NCBI GenBank assembly: GCA_026315105.1
Contig: CM048744.1
Span: 906,049,094 to 906,113,093, forward strand
Reading direction: 5' to 3'
DNA length: 64,000 nucleotides
Source of the DNA: Locusta migratoria
Taxonomy: Eukaryota; Arthropoda; Insecta; Orthoptera; Acrididae
Numbering within the stretch: the first letter of the stretch is position 1; each line of letters begins with the position of its first letter. Of the stretch, positions 1-11,097 are shown piece after piece. The notes under the pieces are model-generated. The model saw only the letters and a list, made by a program, of their open reading frames with translations. It was not told the origin of the DNA and did no database searches. A program made the position numbers and the translations under genes.

Positions 1-840
1 CAGAGATCGCAAAATTCCGTGTAGAAGACATTATTTTGAAGCATGGAGCACCACGTGTCATGATATCTGATCGTGGAAAAGTATTCCCCTCAAAACTAGT
101 ATCAGAGTTAATGTCACGGTGCGACATTGTCCACAGAATGACAACTGCATACCATCTTCAGACAAATGGTCTAACGGAACGTTAGCCAATATGCTGTTGA
201 TGTACGTCGATGTTGAGCAGAAGGATTGGGATACAATTCTGTCAGTCGTGACATTTGCTTACAGTACCGCAAGACAAAACACCACAGGTTTCACTCCGTT
301 TTTCCTGCTCCGTGGCCGTGAAGCTGAGACGAAAATGGATACGCTGTTCCCGTTCCAATCGGACGACACTCAGGATGACTATGTTAAACAGCTAATCACC
401 ATGGCCGAAGAAGCAAGACAGCTGGCTCGCATACGGACACTGGACGCCCAGGAGAAGGACCATCAGCGGTATAACGACAAGCACTGACCTGTTGTGTACA
501 GCCCAGGAGATCTTTTATGGATTTTTACCCCTGTACGGAAGGTTGGACTGTGAGAAATGTTATTGCATCGATACTTCGGTCACTATCGTGTCATACACAG
601 CCTGTCAGTCGGCACATACGAAGTTGAGGATTATGAGCCGTTGTCGAAACTTGAAAAACGAAGAGACATTGTCCACGTCCTGCGCATGAAGCCTTACTAC
701 GATCCTGAAGAGCAGGTACACCACAATGGCTTCTTGTTCAAGGACTCTAAGGACGGTAATGTTCCTGATGAAGCCACGACAGGAACGTCTTTCGTTGATA
801 ATCGTGGACAAGGGAAGGATTCTCTTGGACTGTCATACTG
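1..840 (+). pseudogene. Ty3/Gypsy pol remnant (integrase core to C-terminal tail)
   Basis: This is the 3' part of a retrotransposon polyprotein that begins before the window. Reading from base 3 gives an integrase-core stretch with a 'SDRG' motif (the catalytic Asp region) followed by 'TAYHLQTNGLTER'. That frame meets a stop near 182. The homologous reading continues in another frame from about 186 to 486 with 'FAYSTARQNTTGFTPFFLLRG', the usual integrase 3' half. A further shift near 487-557 leads to 'YEVEDYEPLS' and 'DIVHVLRMKPYYDPEEQ' at about 557-715, typical of the tail of insect Gypsy pol. At least two frameshifts show that the copy is dead. Family assignment rests on motif recognition. 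Confidence 0.8.
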
Positions 841-1290
841 AGGACTCATGACACGGTCAAGATCCAGGACATTGCAGCTGGCTCCACAGGGATCATAACA
901 GCGGGTCACTGTTTCTCCAGGAGAGGGACCCAAAGCCCCGAGAGACCACGAACACCGACTGCCGGTGTGGCGAGGGAGATAGCATCACGGACTGCGGTGC
1001 TGAAGGTCGCCCGTTCAATCCCGCCCACCGGCAAAAATTTATTTCTTTGTAATTAACAATTCCAGAATGTTTTACATCTTTCTTATGTTCACTTGTAACT
1101 CCTACTTGTTTCTTATGTTAACTGTTCTCCTAATTTCTGGTAAATTCTGACTGTGTATGAATAGCAGAGCGCTCTGCCTGAGAGGCAGTCAGTGCTGCGT
1201 GTATGTTGAGTTCGTAATAAACGTGCTTTCAGTATAAGTGCTGTGTTCAGTTGCCTTCCAAGTCTACTCCCATTTCAATGCGACAGTATA
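841..1290 (+). repeat. Probable 3' LTR region of the Gypsy element at the window start
   Basis: This non-coding stretch follows directly on the pol tail. It contains a polyadenylation signal AATAAA at 1216-1221 followed by GT-rich sequence, as expected for the R/U5 part of an LTR. The exact start, end and target-site duplication cannot be fixed because the 5' LTR is outside the window. Confidence 0.4.
961..1032 (+). other. Degenerate tRNA-like sequence
   Basis: A 72-base stretch whose ends pair perfectly as a 7-bp acceptor-like stem (GCCGGTG with CACCGGC) and which contains a T-loop-like GTTCAATCC (B-box-like). The T stem and D stem do not pair well, so a functional tRNA is unlikely. It is more likely a tRNA-derived repeat head lying in or beside the LTR. 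Confidence 0.35.
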
Positions 1291-1408
1291 GATATTCATA
1301 AAACATACAAAGCACATGAAGTACAGACATCACATACCATACAATAGTGGAATCGATTGTAACATGAATGAAATTTAATATCTAACATAGCAAAAAAATG
1401 AAATATTA

Positions 1409-1970
1409 TTACCAAAAAATGATCAAAATTGGCCTTGGCGTTATAAGTAGGCATTTTGATCTCGAACTTTGGGTAAAACTTTCGATTGTAACCTCTTGTA
1501 AAACTGCTGAGCCTTCAGTATATGAAATTTTAGCTGAACACTTAGCTCTGACTTTTCTATTTCTGTTGTATTGCTGATCCTTTCTTCCATCTGAATTCAC
1601 GTCGAACAACAATCTGTTGCTGGTGTACCAAAACTAATGTTAAACTCTGTATTAAAAATTTTTCCAAAGAAGTCATTCTCAAATTTTAGTTCTGGAGATT
1701 GGAGATTGTACATGTTCCACAAGCTCTTTACGCTTAATTCACTAGGTAAATAGTGTTTTGATGTATTTTTAGCACGATTGTAGTGAGACTGTAGTGGCTG
1801 CAATGACTGTATGAAGGATTTCACAGCTTCCTTTTTATCTACACAATGCCTGCTTCTCGCATATGCATCACGAGTTTCCTGTGGGGAGTTTTGACGCACA
1901 AAACTGCAGAATGAGGGAAGAGTGATAATTCTGAAGGACTTGTCCCATTTTACATCCTCAGTTATAAGAG
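1409..1970 (-). pseudogene. Decayed fragment of an unnamed arthropod protein family
   Basis: Minus-strand reading from about 1970 to 1597 is open for about 125 codons without an initiator Met. It contains 'SHYNRAKNTSKHYLPSEL' and then 'FNTEFNISFGTPATDCC'. This resembles a family I recall as widespread, multicopy and unnamed in arthropods, with the pattern SHY..YLPS..FN.EFN.SF..P..D.C..C. A frameshift and stop near 1600 is followed, in another frame, by a plausible continuation to about 1440 (codons reading HILKAQQFYKRLQ). The multicopy character suggests a transposable-element origin, but I cannot name the family. The copy is broken and lacks both ends. Confidence 0.45.
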
Positions 1971-2420
1971 CACTAGCAAACCTGGCAACGCTTCGCAGTC
2001 GCTAATGTGTATGGATATATCTTCTCTTCTTCTCCCGATGTCTATACCTTCCTCCCTCCTCTAATTTTCCATCGCCTCCTCCCACCTTCCTTTTTCCATC
2101 TCCTCCTCCCCGTATCTTCACCTCTTACTCCGCACCGTATCCATCTCCTCCCCCCTCTTATCATCCCCCTTTTTTAAATCCATTTCATTCTCCATTCTCT
2201 ATCTCCTCCTCTCCCTGATCTTATTTATTACTAGCAAACCCGGCAATGCTTCGCAGAAGCTAACATTTAAAGAACATGTGTATGGGATATATACCCTTTT
2301 CTCTTCTTCTCCCTAAGTCTATCCCTTCCTCCTTCCTCCTCCTTCCCAGACCTTCACGCCACTCCCTCGTATCCCACACCATATCCATCTCCTCCCCCCA
2401 CCTTTCTGCGTCTTTATCAA
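1970..2420. repeat. Two direct copies of a short interspersed repeat
   Basis: The block starting near 1972 (CTAGCAAACCTGGCAACG, then CTTCGCAG) recurs near 2231 (CTAGCAAACCCGGCAATG, then CTTCGCAG). Each copy is followed by a CT-rich tract with similar words (TATCCCTTCCTCC, CCATCTCCTCC). They look like two partial copies of one repeat family, probably a LINE 3' end. No coding potential was seen. Confidence 0.5.
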
Positions 2421-2616
2421 CCCCCTTCCCCTTTTTATATTCGTTTCATTAAAAAAAGAGCTTTTCTGTTTAATGTTAAAAATCACTGGGAAAAGGAAAA
2501 CAAAACCGCACGTTTTTACAATACAGCTTAGCATGTTTTTCTCGCAGCGAGAAGAATAGAAATGCTTTTTAAACCTGGTTATATCTTCTTGAGAGTATTT
2601 GAATTGAATACATAAA

Positions 2617-2772
2617 CCGCAGCGGAGTGCGGGGCTCTTCTCCGATGGGGGCTCGAATCCCCCCTCGAGCATCGACGCCTGTGCCGTCTTTAGTGTACAG
2701 TAGTTCACAGGCAGTTTGTAAGTCTAGGGACTGATGACCCCGCAGTTAAGTCCCTTAAGCTCTACAGAAATT
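2617..2772 (+). mobile_element. tRNA-derived SINE, 5'-damaged copy
   Basis: Contains the SINE B-box-like GCTCGAATCCCCCC near 2650 and the family body 'GTTTGTAAGTCTAGGGACTG ATGACC...' ending near 2772. The same body occurs at 37012, 43837 and, inverted, at 2840, 41032 and 52813. The tRNA-like head is eroded. Confidence 0.75.
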
Positions 2773-2839
2773 TGAATTGAAAACAAAATAAATGTAGCAT
2801 AATCATACTTTAATGATAGAAATTGCACATGACATAAAA

Positions 2840-3035
2840 ATGTTCAAATGTTTGTAAATCTTATGGGACTTAACTACGGGGTCATCAGTCCCTAAACTTA
2901 CAAACTACTTATGAACTACTTACGAACTAGGACAGAACAAATATCCATGCCCGAGGTGGGATTCGAACCCCCGACCGTAGTGGCCGTGCAGACCGTGACT
3001 GAAGCGCCTCAGTCCCATCGGCCACCGCGGCCGGC
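2840..3035 (-). mobile_element. tRNA-derived SINE with perfect 16-bp target-site duplication
   Basis: A full-length minus-strand copy. The tRNA-like head (GCCGGCCGCGGTGGCCG) is at the right end, the B box near 2958-2972, and the tail toward 2840. It is flanked by TGCACATGACATAAAA at 2824-2839 and 3036-3051, a perfect 16-bp duplication as expected for LINE-mediated insertion. Confidence 0.92.
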
Positions 3036-3051
3036 TGCACATGACATAAAA

Positions 3052-3481
3052 CAATTAATTGAAATACGATAAGTGGAATGGAAATACAACGTTTCGAAAG
3101 TCTTTGTGTTGCGTTTATTTTAACGCTTGTTGATGAACGGTATTTTTTGTCTTTCCGTCTGGAGAGAAATCGAATAGAGCAGATGGTTTACCAACTCTCT
3201 AACACGCCACGGACAACTACCCATGGGAAAAGCACGGCAATTCAAGATTTATTCCACAAACCTCCAACAACAGGCCTAGCGCTCTTTTAATCGTCATGTC
3301 GTTGCGCGTACGCCGACAGATATTATAACGCCGCAATGAAGGCATTGTTCTAAAACAGTTAACCACGATCTGTACTTCATTTGTTTGTTTAACACTAAAA
3401 AATACCACGAAATGAGATCGAATCTATATTTGCAACGCCTCAAAGATCAGACCATGGAGGTAAGAATAATACAGTAGAAAC
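3052..3481. other. Unassigned sequence
   Basis: No recognised gene or repeat. Short open frames on both strands here (3078-3290 and 3217-3408) have no motif and overlap each other. Confidence 0.3.
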
Positions 3482-3825
3482 TGATCCGAGCTGGAAGCGT
3501 ACTTTCAGTTTTTCTCAAATTCTGATATTTTCCAGTAGAGTTTCCAGAAAATTTCTTTCATACAAACCTTATCCTGTGAATTACGAAGAAAACAAAGGAA
3601 AGATCAGCGAAATCTGTGAATCTATTCTCAAGTGATGCGCTTTCATAAATGTGACAATTCATTTGTATTAATATAGATAGATGTTTTATGTCACGTAACA
3701 CGGGAAAGCGGTGTAACGGGACAATAAGTGCCCTATGTCCGTCTCCTGCTTCTAAGCTACCTCCCCACCAATTCTGGGTCAAATCGGTTCAGTGTAACTA
3801 ACACGACTTTCTTTTATAATATATT
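3482..3825 (+). repeat. Interspersed repeat, copy 1 of a direct pair
   Basis: Closely similar to 5679-6014. Shared words include TCAAGTGATGCGCTTTCATA, GTCCGTCTCCTGCTTCTAAG and the end TAACACGACTTTCTTTTAT. It is probably the 3' end of a non-LTR element, as copy 2 ends in a TA microsatellite tail. No open frame. Confidence 0.65.
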
Positions 3826-4700
3826 GTAGGGGATAGGGAGAATGTATACGTAATATGAAAATTTAAAGAGTGGTGAGTGAAATTTAACGCAGAAGTTGAC
3901 ATAATCTGTGAAACACAGGCCGATGGGGTCAACCACGTCGTATAAATACAGGCGGAAAAGACGGTTCCCCAGGGTCAGCCACGCCAGAGTGAGAGGCAGC
4001 CACGGCTGGGCAGTCTCCTGCAGCCCGGACTGTGCTTTTCTTCGACAACAACTGTTGTTATTGTCATCGCAAAACTGAGCCTGTCGCAGGCTGGAAGCAC
4101 TTCGACGCACCGCGGCCGCAGTTGATCATGACGATCAACACGGCATCCCCGACGAGAGATGCAGTCGGAGGAATAGCGGTGGCCCAGCCTGACGCATCGG
4201 CCAACGGGGGTCCCGGCCTCGACAGCTGCGTAACCGGGCTTCGAACCAACGAATGGCGCGGTAAGACTGCAGCCAGTTACTCACCCAGGGGCGTGGTGTG
4301 GACGAAAGGACGCGGCCACACCTGAAGCGCTCCTGTAATCGTCGTGAGGACGCAGCAGCAGCAGCGGGAGAAGGTGGACCTCGGTTCAACTCCCGGAGAG
4401 CACCCAGCGCGGAACGGCCAACGCGGCAGAGGCGCGGAGCGGTGCGGGGACGATACCTCGGCTTATTACGCAACACAGTGGCGTAGCGGCCGGCGGGTAG
4501 CCGCACCAGGCGCGTCAGCTACTACGAGGATCGTGGCGTCAGCTGGACGTCACCTCAGCGCGTACAGAGCACACGCACACTCCATTCGGCCGTTTGTAAG
4601 CATGAGTTTCAATAAACTGTTTTCTTATACTGGACCACTGTTTCATTGCCATCCCATCTCCCGAGATGGATCTCACAGCCCACATGGAACGACGTAGTGT
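3826..4700 (+). mobile_element. Probable solo LTR
   Basis: A GC- and CpG-richer block embedded in AT-rich DNA. It has a TATA box (TATAAATA, 3941-3948), a GC-rich transcribed-like segment and a polyadenylation signal AATAAA at 4611-4616 followed by T-rich sequence. That layout (TATA, about 670 bp, AATAAA) fits a solo LTR. No coding domain adjoins it and no clear TG...CA ends or target duplication were found. A host CpG-rich promoter is the alternative. Open frames in the block (for example 4135-4506, minus) are arginine/proline-rich products of GC content. Confidence 0.4.
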
Positions 4701-5678
4701 AACTATTTTGACGTAGACCTAAGTCTGTGTGCAGTGCCCAGACACAATATATAGATTATTGCAATCGGGACCCGGCTTGGGAATATAGGTGAAAAAGGAT
4801 GGGTAAAACAATTGGAAACGGGTTATTACAGAGAACTTTTGAGCTGCTCTATCTGTGAGGTTAGTAGCTTCAATGTCCGTACTTTTAATGGTTTCATTGC
4901 ACGAACTTACATATCAACAGCGAACTGATGAAACAATCTGCTGCATTTCAGTATGTGATTGTCCTCGTTTCCGTGAATCATCAAACGGTAGACATAAAAA
5001 TTCATACAGTTCGCCTTCTTGTTAATTACTTTACCAGTAAGTGAATAATAAACTCTTATTAGGAATCGAACACAATTAATAACATTGCTACATACCGGTA
5101 AAATTTTACATTCTGCGACACTGGAAACAGATGTTGCATCGCTGGAATGAAGCCGACCAATCGTGGCAAAGCTTGAGACAGCCAATGAAATTTTAGTTGG
5201 CGGCAGTTGCTTTCTCTTCATACTAAACGATATTACTGTGAGAAACCGCATAATAATTTAGTTTTGAGACACCTTAAACTTACTGAGTAAGATGATGTTT
5301 TTCATGTATAAGAGTGAAATGGATTTCCCTTATGAAAACAATCTCACAAATGCTAATCACTTATAACCACGGGAACAATCAATAGTGTTTCCATGAACGA
5401 AAAACGGAGTACTGGTAAGAAATCGGCAAATACTATCACCCGATTGGCTAACAGCGACGTAACGCAATTTCCCAGAATCCACGGCTGTTGCCAATATTGC
5501 CCGCTAGGTCTGTGTAGCGGATTTAAAATTAAACCCTACATACCAGTTAATCTCTTTCTTCAAGCAATGCCCTCCCTTTCTTGTAACCTCTTTGGTGTAT
5601 TTGTTTGCTCCGTTACAGCGAATTTGATCGCTAGACGAGTAGTGAATGAATAAGCTGGTAGTTGAAGAATCAAGAAAA
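4701..5678. other. Unassigned sequence
   Basis: No feature recognised. A 115-codon minus-strand open frame (4907-5251) has no motif I can identify, and a shorter plus-strand frame (5393-5653) is likewise featureless. Confidence 0.3.
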
Positions 5679-6007
5679 TGATCCGAGCTGAAAGCGTACA
5701 TTCAGTTATTCTCAAATTCTAATATTATCCGGTAGATTTTCCAAAAATTTTCTTTCATTCTAACCTTGTCCTGAGAATTACGTACAGAACAAAGAAAAGA
5801 TTAGCCAAATTGGTGAAGCCATTCTCAAGTGATGCGCTTTCATACATGAGACAATTCATTTTTTATTAATACAGATAGATGTGTGATACATAAAATATTA
5901 AATAAATAGGTATCTATGTCCGTCTCCTGCTTCTAAGCTACCTCCGTACCAATTTTGAGCAAAATCGGTTTAGACGTTCTTTAGTTATAGTGTAACTAAC
6001 ACGACTT

Positions 6008-6080
<73 letters not shown>
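5679..6080 (+). repeat. Interspersed repeat copy 2 with (TA)n tail
   Basis: Second copy of the 3482-3825 repeat, ending TAACACGACTTTCTTT and continuing into about 67 bp of pure TA (6013-6079). The tail position suggests a microsatellite grown from the element's 3' end. Confidence 0.65.
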
Positions 6081-6083
<3 letters not shown>

Positions 6084-6428
6084 CCAAGAACTTGTCCCTA
6101 TTTGCAGCCTAGGTGTTTGGTGTGTGCACTTCTCCCCTTCTGCATCAGAATTGCCAATGGACGTGTCCCATTGTGTAAATTTTTGTAAATTTCTGAACGA
6201 ATTTAAAGCTAGCCATATTATGTCATGCAGCATTTGTATATATCCTTCAGTTCGTCTTGTAAAGATGGACAAGATGGCACAAAGACCTTGAAAAGTGGAA
6301 TTTTTTTAACTTGTCCCCTTTTTCAAATGGACGACAGATATATTCATATTATTTACATAAACAAAATATAAAGAAGGTCCTAGAACAGATACTTGTATAA
6401 TTCCATATATTATTTCAAGGGGGGCCAG

Positions 6429-6431
<3 letters not shown>

Positions 6432-6468
<37 letters not shown>
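6432..6468. repeat. Poly(T) tract, 37 bp
   Basis: Uninterrupted T run just upstream of the tRNA-related repeat at 6478. It could be a retroposed poly(A) tail on the opposite strand. Confidence 0.9.
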
Positions 6469-6469
<1 letters not shown>

Positions 6470-6477
6470 AGTTAACA

Positions 6478-6625
6478 ACAACTGGCGGAAGTAAAGTTGT
6501 GAGGCGGCATCATGAGTTTTGTCGGGATAGCACAGTCGGTAGTGCGCTTGCCTGCGAAAGGCAAAGGCCCCAGGTTCGAGTCCCAGTTCTGGCACACAAT
6601 TTTAATCTGCCAGGAAGTTTCAACA
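6478..6625 (+). mobile_element. tRNA-related SINE, second family
   Basis: Contains a recognisable A-box-like region (TAGCACAGTCGGTAGTGCGC) and B box (GGTTCGAGTCC) near 6573, followed by TTTTAATCTGCCAGGAAGTTT, which I recognise as the signature of a common insect tRNA-derived repeat. The copy is cut after GAAGTTTCA. Short AACAACT repeats at about 6474 and 6621 may be target-site remnants. Confidence 0.7.
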
Positions 6626-6649
6626 ACTATTTGTTTTCTGCTCATCATA

Positions 6650-7234
6650 TACGATTACACTAATGCTAGTTCTTTTTCAGTTACCCCATATCCTTCCTCT
6701 ATGTAAATTAAAATGTGTGAGACAGTGTCAGTGCCTTAGATCTACTAGTCTATTTTCGAAACCATCCAGTACAGCTGACAACACATCTTGGACATCCATT
6801 ATTGTTGACAACCCACTTTGGAACCCATATTGGGAATTGTTAAGTAGATTGTTACATTCAAAAACTCATTTAAACGAGTTTTCATTACGGTTTCAATAAT
6901 TTTATATGTTACTGGTACTATCGCAACTGGCCTGTAATTTTGGGCTAAATTTTCGCCTCCTTGTTATAAACAGTCAAGAGAATTGTCAGTTTAAGACAGT
7001 ATCTAAACATCGTATTTATTAGGTGAGGTAATGGTATTCATATAGAATCAATAACTCTTTTTATTGCAAAATTAGAAAAAACCATGAATGTCTTCAGTTC
7101 TGAAATTAGCCAGAGATTTGACTATTTCCTTAGGATATATTGTTTTCCATCCAAATTTTACCATGTTTACCTTCTGCTCTACTTCATGAGAATTGGGAAG
7201 TCTATCCACATTGTCTTGCAATTCACTGTCATAC
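6650..7234 (-). pseudogene. LINE reverse-transcriptase fragment
   Basis: Minus-strand translation of about 6931-6840 gives 'NYRPVAIVPVTYKIIETVM', the conserved RT block with NYRP. After a one-base shift, 'NSQYGFQSGLST' follows (QYGFQ.G.ST block). This is the fingers/palm region of a CR1/Jockey-group RT. It stops at the neighbouring LINE (7235) and contains several frameshifts. Confidence 0.65.
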
Positions 7235-8341
7235 GATTAGATTAGATTAAATTAGTGCTTGTTCCATAGATCATGAATACAACACTTCGTAATGATGTGG
7301 AATGTGTCAGGTTAATGAAATGTGTCTTTACAAATTATTACTTTGTACTAAATATTACATGACATAAAAATTGTTTCAATTTTTTCAGATTTACTAATTT
7401 ATATCTAAAAATTCATCTATAGTTTAGAAGGAGTTGCTATTCAGAAATTTTTTAATTTATTTTTAAATGCAATCTGTCAGGCGTTTGATGCTGTTTGGTA
7501 GGTGACCAAAGACTTTTGTGGCAGCATACTTCACCCCTTTCTGTGCCAAAGCTAGATTTAACCTTGAATAGTGAAGATCATTCTTTCTCCTAGTGTTGTA
7601 GTTATGTACACTGCTATTGCTTTTGAATTCGGGTTTGGTAATAACAAATTTCGTAAGTGAATATATATACTGTGAAGCTACTGTGAAGACCCGTAGCTCT
7701 TTAAATAAGTGTCTGCAGGATGATCTTGGATGGGCTCCAGCAATTATTCTGATTACACGCTTTAGTGCAATGAATACTTTTTTTACTCATTGGTGAATTA
7801 CCCCAGAAAATGATGCCATACGAAAGCAGAGAATGAAAATAGGCATAGTAAGCTAATTTACTGAGATGTAAATCACCAAAATTTGCAATTATCCAAATAG
7901 CATAAGTAGCTGAACTCAGATGTTTCAGCAGATCTTCAATGTGTTTTTCCAGTTCAACCCCTCATCAATGCATACACCTAAAATTTTTCAATATTCTACC
8001 TTTGCTACAGATTTCTGATCAAAGTCTATATTTATTAATGGTGTCATTCCATTTACTATACAGAACTGTATGCACTGTGTTTTATCAAAATTTAATGATA
8101 GTCCATTTGCTGAGAACCACTTAATGAATTTCTGAAAGACGTCATTTACAATTTCTTCAGTTCGTTGTTGTCCGTCAGGTGTGATAACTATACTTATATC
8201 ATCAGCAAAAAGAACCAGCTCTGGATTTTCATAGATATAGAATGGCTAGTCATTAATATATATTAAGAACAGTAAAGGGCCCCAGACCAAACCCTGTGGC
8301 ACGCCATTTTTTATTGTTCCCCAGTTTGAAGAATCAACTTT

Positions 8342-8422
<81 letters not shown>

Positions 8423-9400
8423 ATATTATGTGAATTACTTAAGTCAGCTTTCTGTACTCTTCCTGTTACGTATGATTTAAACCATTTCTACATGTCTCAT
8501 TCATACCACAATAGTTTATCTAGAAGAATTCCATGATTTACATAATCAATATCCTTGGAGAGATCACAAAAATTCCAATGGGTAATGTCCGGTTATTCAG
8601 AGCATTTACTATTTCATTGGTGAAAGTATATATAGCATTTTATGTTGAAAAGCCTTTCTGAGAACAAAACTAAAATTTTGTTAGAATTTTATTTTTCCCT
8701 GTGTGTGAAGCTACTCTAGAATACATTACTTTTTCAAGAATTATGGATAAGGCTGTCAGAAGTTAGATTGGGCAGTAGATGTTGCTATCAGCCATATCAG
8801 ATGTATCCCATTTTTTGTGCACTAGTTCAACGATATCATATTTCAGTCTATCAGGAGTTAGCTAATTTCCCTTAATTTATAAAGCTGTAATTTAAATCAT
8901 CTGCATTTAGAGAAAGTTGGTAACTTCTAAGTGGTGAACCTTATTTCAGTTTTAACTACTCTCCAAGTTCCTTTGCAATTTTTACTCGCTTGAGGTATAA
9001 CATGATCATTGGCTTTTTTCTTAGCAGAAGTATTCATTAACGTTAGTTCCAATGATATGAGGCAAATATTCAGAAGAATCACTTAAAGACATGATGTCCG
9101 TGTCAGTGGCATATCAATCAATGATTAAAAGATTTTGTGTAAAATTCGTTATACTTGTTTCTTTTAAATGTCTCACTATATAGGTTCTATTGGTTGTTTT
9201 GTACTTTTTTAATCTCTTCATTTTCAATAATATGCCATCATGGTCAGAGACTGTAGGCTAACAATATTAAAAACTGTCGAAGTTCCAAGAGTGTCCATTT
9301 CATGAAGACTCAACCAAAATATTGCTTCCTCCTTTGTATATTTCCCACAGCAGCCATAAGAATAATATCAAAGAGATTAGATCCAATACATAGAAATATT
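7235..9400 (-). pseudogene. CR1/Jockey-group LINE, degenerate (LINE-A copy 1)
   Basis: Minus-strand element whose 3' end carries a (TCTAA)-type tail at 7235. Reading from right to left, an endonuclease-end remnant with SDHDG lies near 9240. RT pieces follow: 'MANYRPISILPVFSKVLEK'-like near 8800, 'GVPQGLVWGPLLFLIYIND' near 8300, then FADDISIVIT. The C-terminal region has 'ALKRVIRIIAGAHPRSSCRH' and 'YNTRRKNDLHYSRLNLALAQ'. The YADD-type catalytic Asp pair is present. Many stops and shifts and a long T tract show that it is inactive. The second copy is at 47460-48545. Confidence 0.85.
8339..8420. repeat. Poly(T) expansion (57 bp pure T) inside the LINE RT region
   Basis: A CTTTT-repeat grades into 57 uninterrupted T residues (8364-8420). 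It falls within RT coding sequence just upstream of the GVPQG block, between otherwise alignable coding segments. Confidence 0.9.
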
Positions 9401-9429
9401 ATATATGTACACCATGAACCATATGCGAC

Positions 9430-9512
9430 TGATTAGGAAAAAGTGACAGTGGTACACAAAGTACCCTCCGTCACAGAGTGATGTAGCTTGGGGAGTATCG
9501 ATGTAGATGAAT
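9430..9512 (+). mobile_element. 3' end fragment of the esterase-type LINE family
   Basis: The sequence around GTACCCTCCGTCACAGAGTG and AGTATCGATGTAGATG matches the 3' ends of the LINEs at 50560-50620 and 54930-54990 (CCTCCGTCACGC...GGAGTATGTATGTAGATG). A severely 5'-truncated copy. Confidence 0.6.
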
Positions 9513-10031
9513 CAATTCACTTGGCATAGTTTTAATAGTTTCATGAATGTTGTTATGATTTTTGGCACTTATGATTTTTACGGCCCATAGAAATTTCTGG
9601 CTAGTCCGACATGCACAACATCTAATAAATTGAAATTATGATTTCGTCACTTAAATAGTCATTTTTAAGAATAGAATCAACTTATTAAGTTATTATAACT
9701 TATTAAGTTATTAATTTCTCTCTCCACTGTGAGGGCCGACAGGTAATTTTAAAACATCAAATGAGCTTTTATTACAGAGGACCTGGAGTCGTTTGTAATG
9801 GGACTAGTCCTGCCTGAGCCTACTTTCTATGGAACTGGAATATATGATACTATCTCTCACTGATTGGAGTACCACAGTACAGAATACTCTGTGAGAACAT
9901 TAACGTAGCAAGTGAGGTGCATCCTGTTTACTCTTTGAAAGTGGAGTGGAGATTTCAGTTTGGTTTTTATTCTTTGTTTTTTTTTTCCTGTGAAATATTA
10001 TTCTGTTTTCTTCTTATTCGTGAAAGTTATA
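9513..10031. other. AT-rich sequence without recognised features
   Basis: No gene, repeat boundary or motif could be supported. Confidence 0.4.
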
Positions 10032-11097
10032 CAAATATTTTTGTGAAGGATAGTTCGCTACTCACCACAGACATCTGATGAGCCATGAAAAAGCACAAAT
10101 AATACTAAACAACTGCAAAGCTATTAGCCAATATGGCCTTCGTCGGTTGGAGAAACACATACATACACACACACACAGGCACGACCGCTCTCTCTAGCTG
10201 CTGCAGACCATTTGCGAGACTCGGCACATCATCCGCTACCCCTACAGTGTTATTCTGTCACCCATAAAATTTACATTATATACTTGTTCATCCCTACTCC
10301 ATCTCCGCTTCCTACCCATTACGACATGTCTCATATTCCTGCAATATATCCAGATGCAAAACCTATCCCATCCACCTTCCCACCACCAGCTATTCCAGTC
10401 CTGTCACAGGCATTTCCTATCCCATAAAAGGCAGGGCAACCTGTGAAAGCAGTCATGTTATATACAAACTGAGCTGCAATCACTGTGCCTGTTTCTACGT
10501 GGGCATGACCAGTAGGCTGTCTATCCACCATCATACTCTGGCCAGGAGGCAGCTGGACGATCCCATTGCAGAACATGCAGCCTTTCATAATGTCTCTCAC
10601 TTCAATGATTGCTACACAGCCTGTGACATATGGGTCCTTCCCACTAACACCAGCTATTCTGAATTCTGCATACGCTCCTGCAATCCCTCAGGCCTAAATA
10701 TTCGCTAGTTCCTGCCCCATCATCCTTCCCTCCTCATCCCTGCGCCATTCTATCCTTACATACATATCTCAACCCGCCATGTACACCAGTCCCTTCTCTT
10801 CTTTCCACCCTTTCCATCCCTATCCCCACCCCTACCAATCATTTCTCCCCTCCCCCCTGTTTTCCTCTCCTTACCACTTCCTCATTCTCACCACTGGTTG
10901 CTCTCATCTCGGCTGTGCTGAGTCTCGCAGATGGGCCACAGTGGCCAGAGACAACGGTCGTGTCTGTGTGATTGGTGAGTGAGTGTGTGTGTTTCTCCAA
11001 CCGATGAAAGCCGTATTGGCCGAAAGCCTCGCAGTTGTTTCCTATTACTTGTGCCTTTCCATGGCTCATCAGATGTCTCTATGGCGAATAGGGACCT
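10032..11097 (+). mobile_element. Penelope-like fragment with inverted terminal repeats and GIY-YIG remnant
   Basis: Imperfect inverted repeats of roughly 190 bp bound the block: 10032-10226 and 10895-11097. Both share ACATCTGATGAGCCATG and TCGGTTGGAGAAACACA. Between them, + strand reading of about 10440-10705 gives 'YKLSCNHCACFYVGMTSRLS', 'PIAEHAAFHNVSHFNDCYTA' and a final 'PSGLNIR'. I recognise this as the GIY-YIG-type endonuclease tail of Penelope-like elements, with YVG replacing YIG. No RT domain is present, so it is an internally deleted copy. Related ends are at 62285-62860. Confidence 0.75.

Noticed and set aside
961..1032. Functional tRNA gene
   Set aside because: Only the acceptor stem pairs. 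T and D stems are broken. It was kept only as a tRNA-like relic, and the tRNA-like heads of the SINEs were likewise not called as tRNA genes.
2319..2708. 129-codon minus-strand frame
   Set aside because: It runs through a CT-rich repeat and the antisense of a SINE and has no protein motif.
4135..4506. 123-codon Arg/Pro-rich minus-strand frame
   Set aside because: Open only because the block is GC-rich. Overlapping frames on the other strand are equally open.
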